NCBI GenBank assembly: GCA_024280885.1
Contig: JAJRPF010000039.1
Coordinates: forward strand, 1-64,000
Direction of reading: 5' to 3'
Length of the DNA stretch: 64,000 bases
DNA from: Planctomycetota bacterium
GTDB taxonomy: Bacteria > Planctomycetota > JAJSAM01 > JAJVHW01
Below the pieces are notes generated by a model. The model saw only the letters and a program-made list of their open reading frames with translations, was not told where the DNA came from and did not search any database. Positions 44,701 through 52,003 of the stretch are shown piece by piece. Made by a program: the position numbers and the translations under genes. How positions within the stretch are numbered: position 1 is the stretch's first letter; each line of letters starts with the position of its first letter.

Positions 44701-45555
44701 ATGCCGAACGCGTTGATCGACGTGCTGGAGAACCCCTGGGTCGCGAGCGTATTGATCGTCGTACTCGCATTCTCGCTGGTCGCCGTTGTGCGCGGCGTGG
44801 TGCTCGCGCGACTGGAACGGCTGGCGGACAAGACGGACAACGACCTCGATGATCGTCTCGTCCACCTCGCGAAGTCGCTCCTCGGCGTGGTCGTCTTCTT
44901 CTCGGCGTCGCTGCTGATCCTGGATCTCCATCAGGTCAAATTGACGCCCTTCCTCGCGGGCGCGGGGATCATCGGGATTGCGATCGGCTTCGCAGCCAAG
45001 GAGACGCTCGCCGACATCCTGGCCGGCATCTTCCTGATCACCGACCGCCCGATGCGGGTCGGGGATCGCGTGAAGCTCGAGTTCATCGGACGTGATTGGG
45101 GCGGCTGGGGCGACGTCCTGGATGTGGGGCTACGCCGGACGAAGGTGCGCAACACAGACGGCGTCGTCGTGAACTACCCGAACTCCATCCTCGCGACGTC
45201 GGTCATCACGAACTTCACGGAAGAGCGCGGGCCGATACGCGTACGCGTCCGATTTCAAGTGGACTACGACGCCGACGTGACGCACGCCATGTCCGTTTCG
45301 GCGGCGGCAATCGCGGGCGTCGAGGGCGTGCTCCCCGATACGACACAAGTTGTGGCGCGCTCGATCTGGGACCCGTCGCGCGGACATACGACAGCCGGTG
45401 TCCTGCTCGAAGGCCGATATCGCATCACCGACGTCCGCAAGCGCACAGGCATTCGCTCCAACGTTCTCGTGGCAGTTCTTGCCGCGCTGAAGGCAGAGGG
45501 CGTGCCGTTCCCGGCTCCGCGTATCCAGATCGCCGGGGCGCCGTCGCCGGAGTAG
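44701..45555 (+). CDS. Mechanosensitive channel, MscS family
   Basis: A 284-aa MscS-type channel. Three transmembrane helices are followed by the pore motif PFLAGAGIIGIAIGFAAKETLADILAGIFL, RPMRVGDRVKLEF, and the beta domain VNYPNSILATSVITN. It is only distantly similar to the copy at 26 kb: the pore helix reads GFAAKETLAD in place of AFQGTLGSFAAG. GGAGACG precedes the ATG. It lies 105 bp after the HEAT gene and may or may not share its transcript. Confidence 0.94.
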   Translation: MPNALIDVLENPWVASVLIVVLAFSLVAVVRGVVLARLERLADKTDNDLDDRLVHLAKSLLGVVVFFSASLLILDLHQVKLTPFLAGAGIIGIAIGFAAKETLADILAGIFLITDRPMRVGDRVKLEFIGRDWGGWGDVLDVGLRRTKVRNTDGVVVNYPNSILATSVITNFTEERGPIRVRVRFQVDYDADVTHAMSVSAAAIAGVEGVLPDTTQVVARSIWDPSRGHTTAGVLLEGRYRITDVRKRTGIRSNVLVAVLAALKAEGVPFPAPRIQIAGAPSPE

Positions 45556-45571
45556 CGCGTCAGACGCGGGC

Positions 45572-46078
45572 TCAGGCCGAGAGAGCCAGGAGTTGCGTCA
45601 CGACTGCCTGCGCCGATTCCGGGTTCAACGGCTTGCTGAAGTTCGTGAGGATCTGGCGGCCAATCACGTTCGCGCCGAGGAACGCGAGTTGGGCGCGCAT
45701 GGCCGAAAGTACGGACGCGCCGCCCCCACCGCTGAACGTCGCGATCGCCACGACCTTCGCGTTGAACGCCGCGCGCCAGTCGTCGTCCCCCGAGCGGCTG
45801 ACCCACGCGATCAGGTTGATGAGCGCGGGCGGCGCGGCACCGTTGTACTCGGGGGCCACGAAGATCAATGCCCGGCTCGTGGCCATCTTGTGCGCAATCT
45901 CGGGCGCGGAAGCCGGGATGCCGTCCTCCTCGGCCCGCGTCGAGTAGATCGGGAGATCGAGATCGACCACATTCGTGATCTCGACTTCGCCGCCCGCGGC
46001 CTCGACGACCGCGGCGAGTTCCTGCGCGAGCTCGACGTTCTTACCGAGGCTGGACACGAGAATGAGCACCTTGGACAT
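45572..46078 (-). CDS. NADPH-dependent FMN reductase-like protein
   Basis: A 168-aa flavodoxin-fold reductase. The FMN phosphate loop is LILVSSLGKNVELAQELA; the family signature FVAPEYNGAAPPALINLIAWVSR (PEYNG) and the motif IATFSGGGGASVLSAM are also present. Likely reactions are FMN, azo dye, quinone or chromate reduction; the natural substrate is not visible. GTG at 46081 is an alternative start one codon upstream of ATG 46078. It is convergent with the MscS gene, with 16 bp between. Confidence 0.9.
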   Translation of the reverse strand: MSKVLILVSSLGKNVELAQELAAVVEAAGGEVEITNVVDLDLPIYSTRAEEDGIPASAPEIAHKMATSRALIFVAPEYNGAAPPALINLIAWVSRSGDDDWRAAFNAKVVAIATFSGGGGASVLSAMRAQLAFLGANVIGRQILTNFSKPLNPESAQAVVTQLLALSA

Positions 46079-46328
46079 CACAGGCTCCCCAAATTGGCGA
46101 TCTCGCGACCTCTGCTTGCGTACCGAACGGGATCACACGCACCCGAGTGAGCGCACCAGTATGGACGCACGGCGCGAAGCCGACGAGATCGCGCTCTGCC
46201 GCCCCGAGCCTCGCTTCGAGGTAGCCCAGCACCCCCGAGTCGTTTCACATGGCGTTCACGTCCGCGATTCCGGCGCAGATCGGCCCCCCTCGGACAGAAT
46301 CCCCGCCGGATAGCATTCAGGAGACACG

Positions 46329-46937
46329 ATGACCGCCGAGCCAGCCGAGACGACACCTTCCCACGCACGCCCCACCGGTCCGCGCAACGCCCTGCTCGGA
46401 TGGCTCCGCGTCGGATTCGTGTGGGTTTTCGCCGCCGCGCTTGTCTGGTTCGCAGGGCCGACGCCGCTCGAATGGGGCATCGGCCTCGGGCTGGCGGCGA
46501 TCGGCGAGTGGATCCGCTGCTGGTCCGCGGGCTATCTCATCAAGTCGAAGAAGCTGATCACCGGCGGCCCGTACCAGTTCGTGCGCAACCCGCTCTATCT
46601 CGGGCGCTTCTTCATCCTGTCCGGAGTCTGCATCGCCGCCGCGTTCCCGCCGTACTACGTCAACCTCTACGTTCTGGCGGCGGCGCTACTCGTCTTCTTC
46701 TTCTACTACATCCCGCGCAAGGAGAAGGTCGAGCCGGCACGCCTGGAGCGCCTGCACGGCGAGCCCTACCGCGCCTATCGCGACGCGGTCCCGTCGCTCT
46801 TCCCGCGGCTCACCCCTTACGGCAACCCGCAAGGCAAGTGGCTCTGGTCCAACTTCACCGAGAACGAGGAGTACAACATGGTCGTTGCGCTCACCGTCTT
46901 CTTCGGTGTGGTGGCATTCCACGCGGGCGTGATCTGA
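46329..46937 (+). CDS. Isoprenylcysteine carboxyl methyltransferase-like membrane protein
   Basis: A 202-aa membrane methyltransferase of the ICMT/PEMT group. Four to five hydrophobic helices are present. The SAM-binding region follows the group's pattern: YQFVRNPLYLGRFFILSGV and EPARLERLHGEPYRAYRDAVPSLFP. CAGGAGAC lies before the ATG. In bacteria such proteins probably methylate lipids or small molecules rather than prenylated proteins. The kinase-like gene starts 17 bp after its stop. Confidence 0.87.
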   Translation: MTAEPAETTPSHARPTGPRNALLGWLRVGFVWVFAAALVWFAGPTPLEWGIGLGLAAIGEWIRCWSAGYLIKSKKLITGGPYQFVRNPLYLGRFFILSGVCIAAAFPPYYVNLYVLAAALLVFFFYYIPRKEKVEPARLERLHGEPYRAYRDAVPSLFPRLTPYGNPQGKWLWSNFTENEEYNMVVALTVFFGVVAFHAGVI

Positions 46938-46953
46938 AACGAAGCCGCGTCTC

Positions 46954-47541
46954 TTGACTTCCGCGACGTCTCCTCGCCGCCCCGTTCCGCCAGTCGCCCG
47001 CTGTCTCGGCATTGCCCGTAACGCGACCAAGGCGACGGTCTTCGTCATCGAACGCGATTGCGGCACGGTCGTGCGCAAGCAACTGGTCGATCAAGGGCGC
47101 GGTCCGATGCCAGCCCTAGGCCGCTACCTGCTGCGGCGTGAAGTCGCCATCCTGCGCATGCTCGCGCCGACCGGACTCGTCCCACGCGTGCTAGCGAGCG
47201 GAGACGACTGGCTCGAGATGGAGTTCGTGCCGGGCGAGACGGTCTCATCGCGACGCAAGGACGGGATCTCGGGGGCCGAGGCCGATCGCCTGCGTGCCGC
47301 GGTCGAGAGCTTCCACGCGAGCGGCTACGCCCACGGGGATCTCGGGCGGCGCGACCTGCTGCTGACGCCGAGCGGAGGCGTTGTGATCCTGGACGTCGCC
47401 ACCACCGTCGGCCCCGGCTGGCCCGCATGTCTCGGCCCGCTTCTGCTGGCGTGGGCGCGCCGCCGCGATCGTTACCGTTTGGAGGAGACCATCCGCAAGG
47501 CGCAAGAACGTCGCCACGCGGGAAGAACGCACTTCGCCTGA
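46954..47541 (+). CDS. Minimal protein-kinase-like (WaaP/RIO-type) protein
   Basis: A 195-aa protein with a reduced kinase fold. A likely ATP-anchoring lysine is in TVVRKQLVDQG, and LLRREVAILRMLAP could supply the helix-C glutamate. The catalytic loop reads GYAHGDLGRRDLLLTPSGG, with Asp in place of the usual Asn, and the metal motif is LDVATTVG where DFG or DFE is expected. RIO and lipopolysaccharide kinases have similarly short folds. Activity is uncertain. The start is TTG 46954, the only initiation codon fitting the frame; no strong ribosome site is seen. It sits 17 bp after the ICMT-like gene, so an operon is likely. Confidence 0.68.
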   Translation: MTSATSPRRPVPPVARCLGIARNATKATVFVIERDCGTVVRKQLVDQGRGPMPALGRYLLRREVAILRMLAPTGLVPRVLASGDDWLEMEFVPGETVSSRRKDGISGAEADRLRAAVESFHASGYAHGDLGRRDLLLTPSGGVVILDVATTVGPGWPACLGPLLLAWARRRDRYRLEETIRKAQERRHAGRTHFA

Positions 47542-47577
47542 CGCGCGCCGTGCGCTTTCGCGTTGCGGCCGCCGCGA

Positions 47578-47994
47578 TCAAGAGCCATCGACCGCGCCGC
47601 GCACCATCAGCCGCATTCCGCTCACGTCGTCGGTGAACTCGAAGAGCTCATAGAACGGCACGTGCTCCGGCTTGCACCAGAGGGCGATTGACTCGACGCG
47701 GCAGAGTGTCGGGTCGGCCAAGAGCGCGTCCATGACCGCGCGGCCGAGTCCGTCGCGACGCTGGTCGGGCACCACGACGACGTCGAGGACGACGGCCCGG
47801 TGGGAGCCATCCGAGAGCGCGCGTGCGAACGCGACGAGCGTGCCGTCGTCGTCAACGATCCCCGCCGTCGCAGTGGAGTGCACAAGGTTCGACGCGACGT
47901 CAGCGTGCGTGCGCGCCTGCGCCCACCAAGCCGCCTGGAACAACGCACGGACGCCATCGATCCACTCGGGGCCGACGGCATGAAGAACGCGCAT
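47578..47994 (-). CDS. GNAT family N-acetyltransferase
   Basis: A 138-aa acetyl-CoA-dependent acetyltransferase. The acetyl-CoA loop is VVVVPDQRRDGLGRAVMDALL (R/Q-x-x-G-x-G/A pattern), followed by the C-terminal strand IALWCKPEHVPFYELFEF. The acceptor is unknown. It starts 11 bp after the stop of the FAD subunit gene of the molybdenum hydroxylase, so it is probably the last gene of that operon. It is convergent with the kinase-like gene. Confidence 0.9.
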   Translation of the reverse strand: MRVLHAVGPEWIDGVRALFQAAWWAQARTHADVASNLVHSTATAGIVDDDGTLVAFARALSDGSHRAVVLDVVVVPDQRRDGLGRAVMDALLADPTLCRVESIALWCKPEHVPFYELFEFTDDVSGMRLMVRGAVDGS

Positions 47995-48005
47995 CGAAGA
48001 CGGAG

Positions 48006-49013
48006 CTATGCGGCCTCGCCGGACTGCTTCTCGGTGACGACATCACCGCGGATCTCGCGCAGTGCGCGGGCCGTCATCACGCCGACCATCGCCTTGCGAT
48101 AGCCGGGCGGCAACAACGTCGCCTTGACCGGCTTCGCGGCCTTGCGCATGTCCTCGGCGATGGCGTCGATCGTCGCGTCGGAGAGCGTCTCACCGCGATA
48201 CTTCGCCGCGATCTCGTCCATCCAGAGTGGGATCGACGCAACCGCATTGGCGACGAGCGAGAGTTCCTCGATGCGGTCGCCATCCATGCGGGCCGACGCG
48301 GCGACGGCCAGCTCCGGGAAGTCCCACGCCTCGCGCACGCGGAACTTCTGGTACGAGGCGCGCAGTGTCTTCGCGTCGGAGGGGAGATCCAGCGACACGA
48401 TGATCTCCTCCTTCTGCTTGACGTTGCGACGGATGCCGTCGAGTGCGAAGAAGTCGCGCAGGAGCAGCGTACGCTCGCCATCGGGGCCGGCGAGTCGCAT
48501 GGTCCCACCGAGCACCATGAACACCGGTGCCATATCGCCCGAGTAGTTCGCGTAGCAACGGTCGATGGAGCCCTTGACGACGCGGCACTCCGGGCCGTCG
48601 GCCTTGAGGCACTTGCCGAGCGCCTTGCGCGCGAAGAGCGACTGGTTGAGCCAGATGCAGCGCGTGTCCACGAGGATGTTACCCGCCAACGTTCCGGTCT
48701 GTCGGATGAGGGGCGACGCGAGGCGATCCAGCGTGCGGCGGAAGACCGGGAAGTCGTGGAGGAAGTCCGCATCCTTCTCGATCGCGGCCAACGTGACGCC
48801 GCCTCCGACCGAGCCGTCGGCCATGCGCTGCAGCTCGCCGATGTGGCGCAGACTGATCACCGTCGGGTTGGTGTTCAGGCCCCATTTGTAGTTGCAGAGC
48901 AGATCGGTCCCGCCCCCCAGATAGTCGAAGCCATCGGTAGCCGCGCGGGCCACACCGATCGCCTCGTCCACACTCCGGGGGCGCGCCAACTCGAATTCGG
49001 GCAGGATCATCAT
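48006..49013 (-). CDS. hcrB: Molybdenum hydroxylase FAD subunit, 4-hydroxybenzoyl-CoA reductase beta-like
   Basis: A 335-aa FAD-binding subunit of the xanthine oxidase family. The flavin motifs are DYLGGGTDLLCNYKWG (FAD pyrophosphate loop) and TGTLAGNILVDTRC. Between the two flavin-domain halves lies an insertion with four cysteines: DTRCIWLNQSLFARKALGKC then PECRVVKGSIDRCYANY. The spacing (16, 8 and 10 residues) is close to that of the beta subunit of 4-hydroxybenzoyl-CoA reductase, where the loop binds an extra [4Fe-4S] cluster and reverses the usual electron flow. The ATG at 49013 overlaps the stop of the large subunit (ATGA). The symbol rests on that loop and the C-A-B gene order; a different aryl-CoA or purine substrate is possible. 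Confidence 0.78.
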   Translation of the reverse strand: MMILPEFELARPRSVDEAIGVARAATDGFDYLGGGTDLLCNYKWGLNTNPTVISLRHIGELQRMADGSVGGGVTLAAIEKDADFLHDFPVFRRTLDRLASPLIRQTGTLAGNILVDTRCIWLNQSLFARKALGKCLKADGPECRVVKGSIDRCYANYSGDMAPVFMVLGGTMRLAGPDGERTLLLRDFFALDGIRRNVKQKEEIIVSLDLPSDAKTLRASYQKFRVREAWDFPELAVAASARMDGDRIEELSLVANAVASIPLWMDEIAAKYRGETLSDATIDAIAEDMRKAAKPVKATLLPPGYRKAMVGVMTARALREIRGDVVTEKQSGEAA

Positions 49014-51337
49014 CGGACGTTCTGCTCCCACGTCTTGGTCAGTCCGGCGTCGGTCTTGCGCAATCGCCGGATGTGGTCGAAGACCTTCTCGGGGCGGATC
49101 GGCAGTTCCATCGAGCGATAGCCCACCGCGTTGTAGACCGCGTTGCCGAGTGCCGGCAGCACCGGGATGAGCGGACCCTCGCCCGCTTCCTTGGCGCCGA
49201 AGGGCCCTTCCTTGTCCTCCGACTCGACGATGATCACCTTCATCGCCGGCGTCTCGAAGGGCGAGAGGACCTTGTAGTCGAGCAGGTTCGGGTTGGTGAT
49301 CCGACCGCGGTCGTAGCGCATCTCCTCGAGCAACGCCTGCCCGAGTCCCATGTGCATGCAGCCCTCGATTTGACCCTCGACCGCGAGACGATTGAGCGCG
49401 CGCCCGCAGTCGTGGGCAAGCGCCATCGCCGTGCACTTGATGAGTCCGGTCTCGAGATCCACATCGACCTCGGCCACGCACGCGTTGAACGAATACGCCG
49501 GTGCCAGACCCGCGCCCGCACCCTTGAACGTGCCACCCATGCGCGGCGACTGATACCAGCCCTTCGCGATGAGTGCACCGTTGTCGGCGAGCGCCTCGGT
49601 CAGCGCCTCGAAGTACGAGACGTGCGTCGAGGGATCGCTCGCGCAGTTGAGCGTCGCGTCGGCGAACGTGAAGTCGTTCGGGTCCGCGCCTGTCAGCCGT
49701 CCCGCCGCGCGACTGAGCTTCTCGCGGATCACGAGCGCCGCCTCGCGCGCCGCGTTGCCGATCATGAAACAACCACGCGAGGAGTACGCGCCGAGATCGA
49801 GCGGCGCCGTGTCGGAGTCGGCGCTACGCACGCGGACGAAGTCCATCGGGACGCCGAGCACCTCGGCCACGGCGATCGCGATGACCGTGTCGGAGCCCTG
49901 CCCGATCTCGGCCCCCTGCGAGTGCGCCGTGATGCCGCCGTCCACGTCGATCTGCAGGTGCACCGTGCTCTGCGGCGTCCGCGTCTTGTGGATCGGAAGC
50001 GCCGATCCCGAGATGAAGAAACCACACGAGACGCCGATGCCCTTGCCGAAGGGAAGGTGGCCCTTCTTGCTGATCCAGTCCGTCTCGTCGCGCACGCGCT
50101 CCAGGCACTCGACGATGCCGTTCGACGTGATGCGGAACTCGTTCGTCGTCTTGCTGTACGGCTCGAGGACGTTCTTCAAGCGCAGCTCGATCGGGTCGAT
50201 GGCGAGTTCTTCGCACGCCATGTCGATGACGCTCTCGATGCCGTAGCGGGAGTTCACCGCGCCGTGTCCGCGCATCGCACCGCAGGGCGCCTTATTCGTG
50301 TAGACGCGGCGCCCCGAGTAGCGGAAGTTCGGGATCTTGTACGGCCCCTGACTGAGCACACCGTTGTAGTACGTGGTGACCACACCGAACGACGCGAACG
50401 CGCCGCCGTCGATGATCGCCGTCGTGTCGAGCCCGAGGATCTTGCCGTCCTTGTCGAACGCGATCTGCACGTCGACCGTCCCGGGATGCCGACCGCGGTT
50501 CGTGAGGAAGATCTCCTCGCGATCGAAGGTCAACCGCACCGGACGCTGCACCTTGCGCGCGAGCAGACACGTCGCCATTTCATGCGGGAAGGGGTCGCTC
50601 TTGCCGCCGAAACCGCCGCCGACTGCCGTGCGGAAGATTCGCACCCGGTGCATGGGCATGTCCATCACGCGGGCCAGCGCGCGATGGACGTAATGCGGGA
50701 CCTGCGTGGGTGTGTAGAGCGAGAGCCGTCCGTCGGACTCCGGCACCGCCGTCACCGCATGCGGCTCCGTGAATGCGTGCCCGACACCGATGAATTTGAA
50801 GAAGCCGCTCGGCGCGACCGCCGCGTCAGCGATCGCCTTGTCCATGTCGCCGAAATGCTGATCCACGCGCTTCTGCGTGTTCGAGCCATCGACCGTCCAC
50901 TCGTGGATCGGTTCTTCGACCGGGACCAGTCCCTCGTCCGTCGTGAAGTACTCGGGCAGCTTCTCGTAGACGACCTCGATCATCTCGATCGCCTTCGCCG
51001 CCGTCGCCTCGTCGTCGGCCGCGACCGCCGCGACGCAATCGCCGACGTAGCGCACCTTGTCGGTCGCCAGCGCCTCTTCGTCCTGGCTGATCGGCAGGAC
51101 GCCGAACTTCGCCGGCGCGTCGGCGCCCGTCACGACAGCGCGCACGCCCGGCAACGCCTCGGCGCGCGACGCGTCGATCCGGAGGATCTTCGCGTGCGGC
51201 AGCGTCGAACGCAGCAGGCGGGCGTAGAGCGTGTTCGGGAACCGAACGTCGTCGCCGTAGACAGCCTGGCCGGTGACCTTCTTCCAGCTATCGACCAGCG
51301 GTTGCCGGCTGCCGACGACCGTGAATTCCTGCGTCAT
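49010..51337 (-). CDS. hcrA: Molybdenum hydroxylase large subunit (Mo-molybdopterin), hcrA-like
   Basis: A 775-aa catalytic subunit of the xanthine oxidase/aldehyde oxidoreductase family. It opens VVGSRQPLVDSWKKVTGQAVY (typical of this family) and has VRIFRTAVGGGFGGKSDPF, the cofactor-binding APCGAMRGHGAVNSRYGIES and SQGAEIGQGSDTV, and the active-site glutamate in PFGAKEAGEGPLIPVL. The start at 51337 is preferred to the ORF's 51439, since the first 34 residues are antisense-type and basic. It overlaps the end of the small-subunit gene by 50 bp and the start of the FAD gene, so all three are one transcript. Molybdopterin cytosine dinucleotide is the expected cofactor. Confidence 0.9.
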   Translation of the reverse strand: MTQEFTVVGSRQPLVDSWKKVTGQAVYGDDVRFPNTLYARLLRSTLPHAKILRIDASRAEALPGVRAVVTGADAPAKFGVLPISQDEEALATDKVRYVGDCVAAVAADDEATAAKAIEMIEVVYEKLPEYFTTDEGLVPVEEPIHEWTVDGSNTQKRVDQHFGDMDKAIADAAVAPSGFFKFIGVGHAFTEPHAVTAVPESDGRLSLYTPTQVPHYVHRALARVMDMPMHRVRIFRTAVGGGFGGKSDPFPHEMATCLLARKVQRPVRLTFDREEIFLTNRGRHPGTVDVQIAFDKDGKILGLDTTAIIDGGAFASFGVVTTYYNGVLSQGPYKIPNFRYSGRRVYTNKAPCGAMRGHGAVNSRYGIESVIDMACEELAIDPIELRLKNVLEPYSKTTNEFRITSNGIVECLERVRDETDWISKKGHLPFGKGIGVSCGFFISGSALPIHKTRTPQSTVHLQIDVDGGITAHSQGAEIGQGSDTVIAIAVAEVLGVPMDFVRVRSADSDTAPLDLGAYSSRGCFMIGNAAREAALVIREKLSRAAGRLTGADPNDFTFADATLNCASDPSTHVSYFEALTEALADNGALIAKGWYQSPRMGGTFKGAGAGLAPAYSFNACVAEVDVDLETGLIKCTAMALAHDCGRALNRLAVEGQIEGCMHMGLGQALLEEMRYDRGRITNPNLLDYKVLSPFETPAMKVIIVESEDKEGPFGAKEAGEGPLIPVLPALGNAVYNAVGYRSMELPIRPEKVFDHIRRLRKTDAGLTKTWEQNVR

Positions 51338-51875
51338 CCTTGTCTCCAGCCTGCGTCTCGGGCTTCTCGGACATCTCGTTCGGCGTCGGAACACTGTCAT
51401 CCTCATCGCGGATCTGCTCGGCGGCATGCTCGACCGCATCGACGATCTTCGCGTAGCCGGTGCAGCGGCAGAGATTGCCCGCGATGGCCGCCTTGATCTC
51501 GTCGCGACTCGGGGCCTTGTTGGTGCGCAGCAGCGCGACGGACGTCATCACAAAGCCGGGAGTGCAGAAACCGCACTGCGAGCCGCCGCACTCTGCGAAC
51601 GCCCGCTGCAGAGGGTGCAAGCGCTCGGCACCAGCGAGGCCCTCGATGGTCTGGATGCGCCGTCCCTCGACCTCTAGCGCGAGCGTGAGGCAGCCCAGCG
51701 CGGGCTCCCCGTCCACGAGCACCGTGCAACACCCGCACGTGCCCATGTCGCAGCCGATCTTGGTCCCCGTCAGTCCACACCCGTCCCTGAGAGCCAGGGC
51801 AAGCGTGTCCTGGGGCTTGATCGCCACCTCGTAGGTGGCATCGTTGACGTTGAGAGTGACCAGAGTCTTGGACAT
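51288..51875 (-). CDS. hcrC: Molybdenum hydroxylase 2Fe-2S subunit, hcrC-like
   Basis: A 195-aa iron-sulfur subunit carrying two [2Fe-2S] clusters. The plant-type cluster ligands are GCDMGTCGCCTVLVDGEPALGC (CX4CX2C...C), and the second helical cluster is bound by CGFCTPGF and NLCRCTGY. The C-terminal 30 residues are acidic (RDEDDSVPTPNEMSEKPETQ) and longer than usual. The start is ATG 51875; the ORF from 52457 is a shadow of the kinase gene. It is the promoter-proximal gene of the three. The order 2Fe-2S, Mo, FAD is the hcrCAB order of Thauera aromatica 4-hydroxybenzoyl-CoA reductase. Confidence 0.9.
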   Translation of the reverse strand: MSKTLVTLNVNDATYEVAIKPQDTLALALRDGCGLTGTKIGCDMGTCGCCTVLVDGEPALGCLTLALEVEGRRIQTIEGLAGAERLHPLQRAFAECGGSQCGFCTPGFVMTSVALLRTNKAPSRDEIKAAIAGNLCRCTGYAKIVDAVEHAAEQIRDEDDSVPTPNEMSEKPETQAGDKDDAGIHGRRQPATAGR

Positions 51876-51921
51876 TGTGCGCCTCCGCTGCGTAGCGTCC
51901 GGCGAGGGTAGCGTCGGAAAC

Positions 51922-51950
51922 GGAGCCAGGACAGTTTCGGCAGAGTTCGG
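51922..51950. repeat. Dispersed hairpin repeat, half copy
   Basis: GGAGCCAGGACAGTTTCGGC and the following AGAGTTCGG match the left arm of the repeat at 54495 with one change (T for G). The complementary right arm is missing, so it cannot fold like the full copies. It lies between the kinase stop and the hcrC-like start. Confidence 0.85.
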
Positions 51951-52003
51951 GGCGATCCGCTGGGAAGCGTGGAGACGGGGACGGAGGCCAGAGGGGAAGA
52001 GAT

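Noticed and set aside
49073-51496. 807-aa plus-strand ORF opposite the molybdenum hydroxylase
   Set aside because: Antisense shadow of hcrA-like; Arg/Val/Asp-rich with no recognisable motif.
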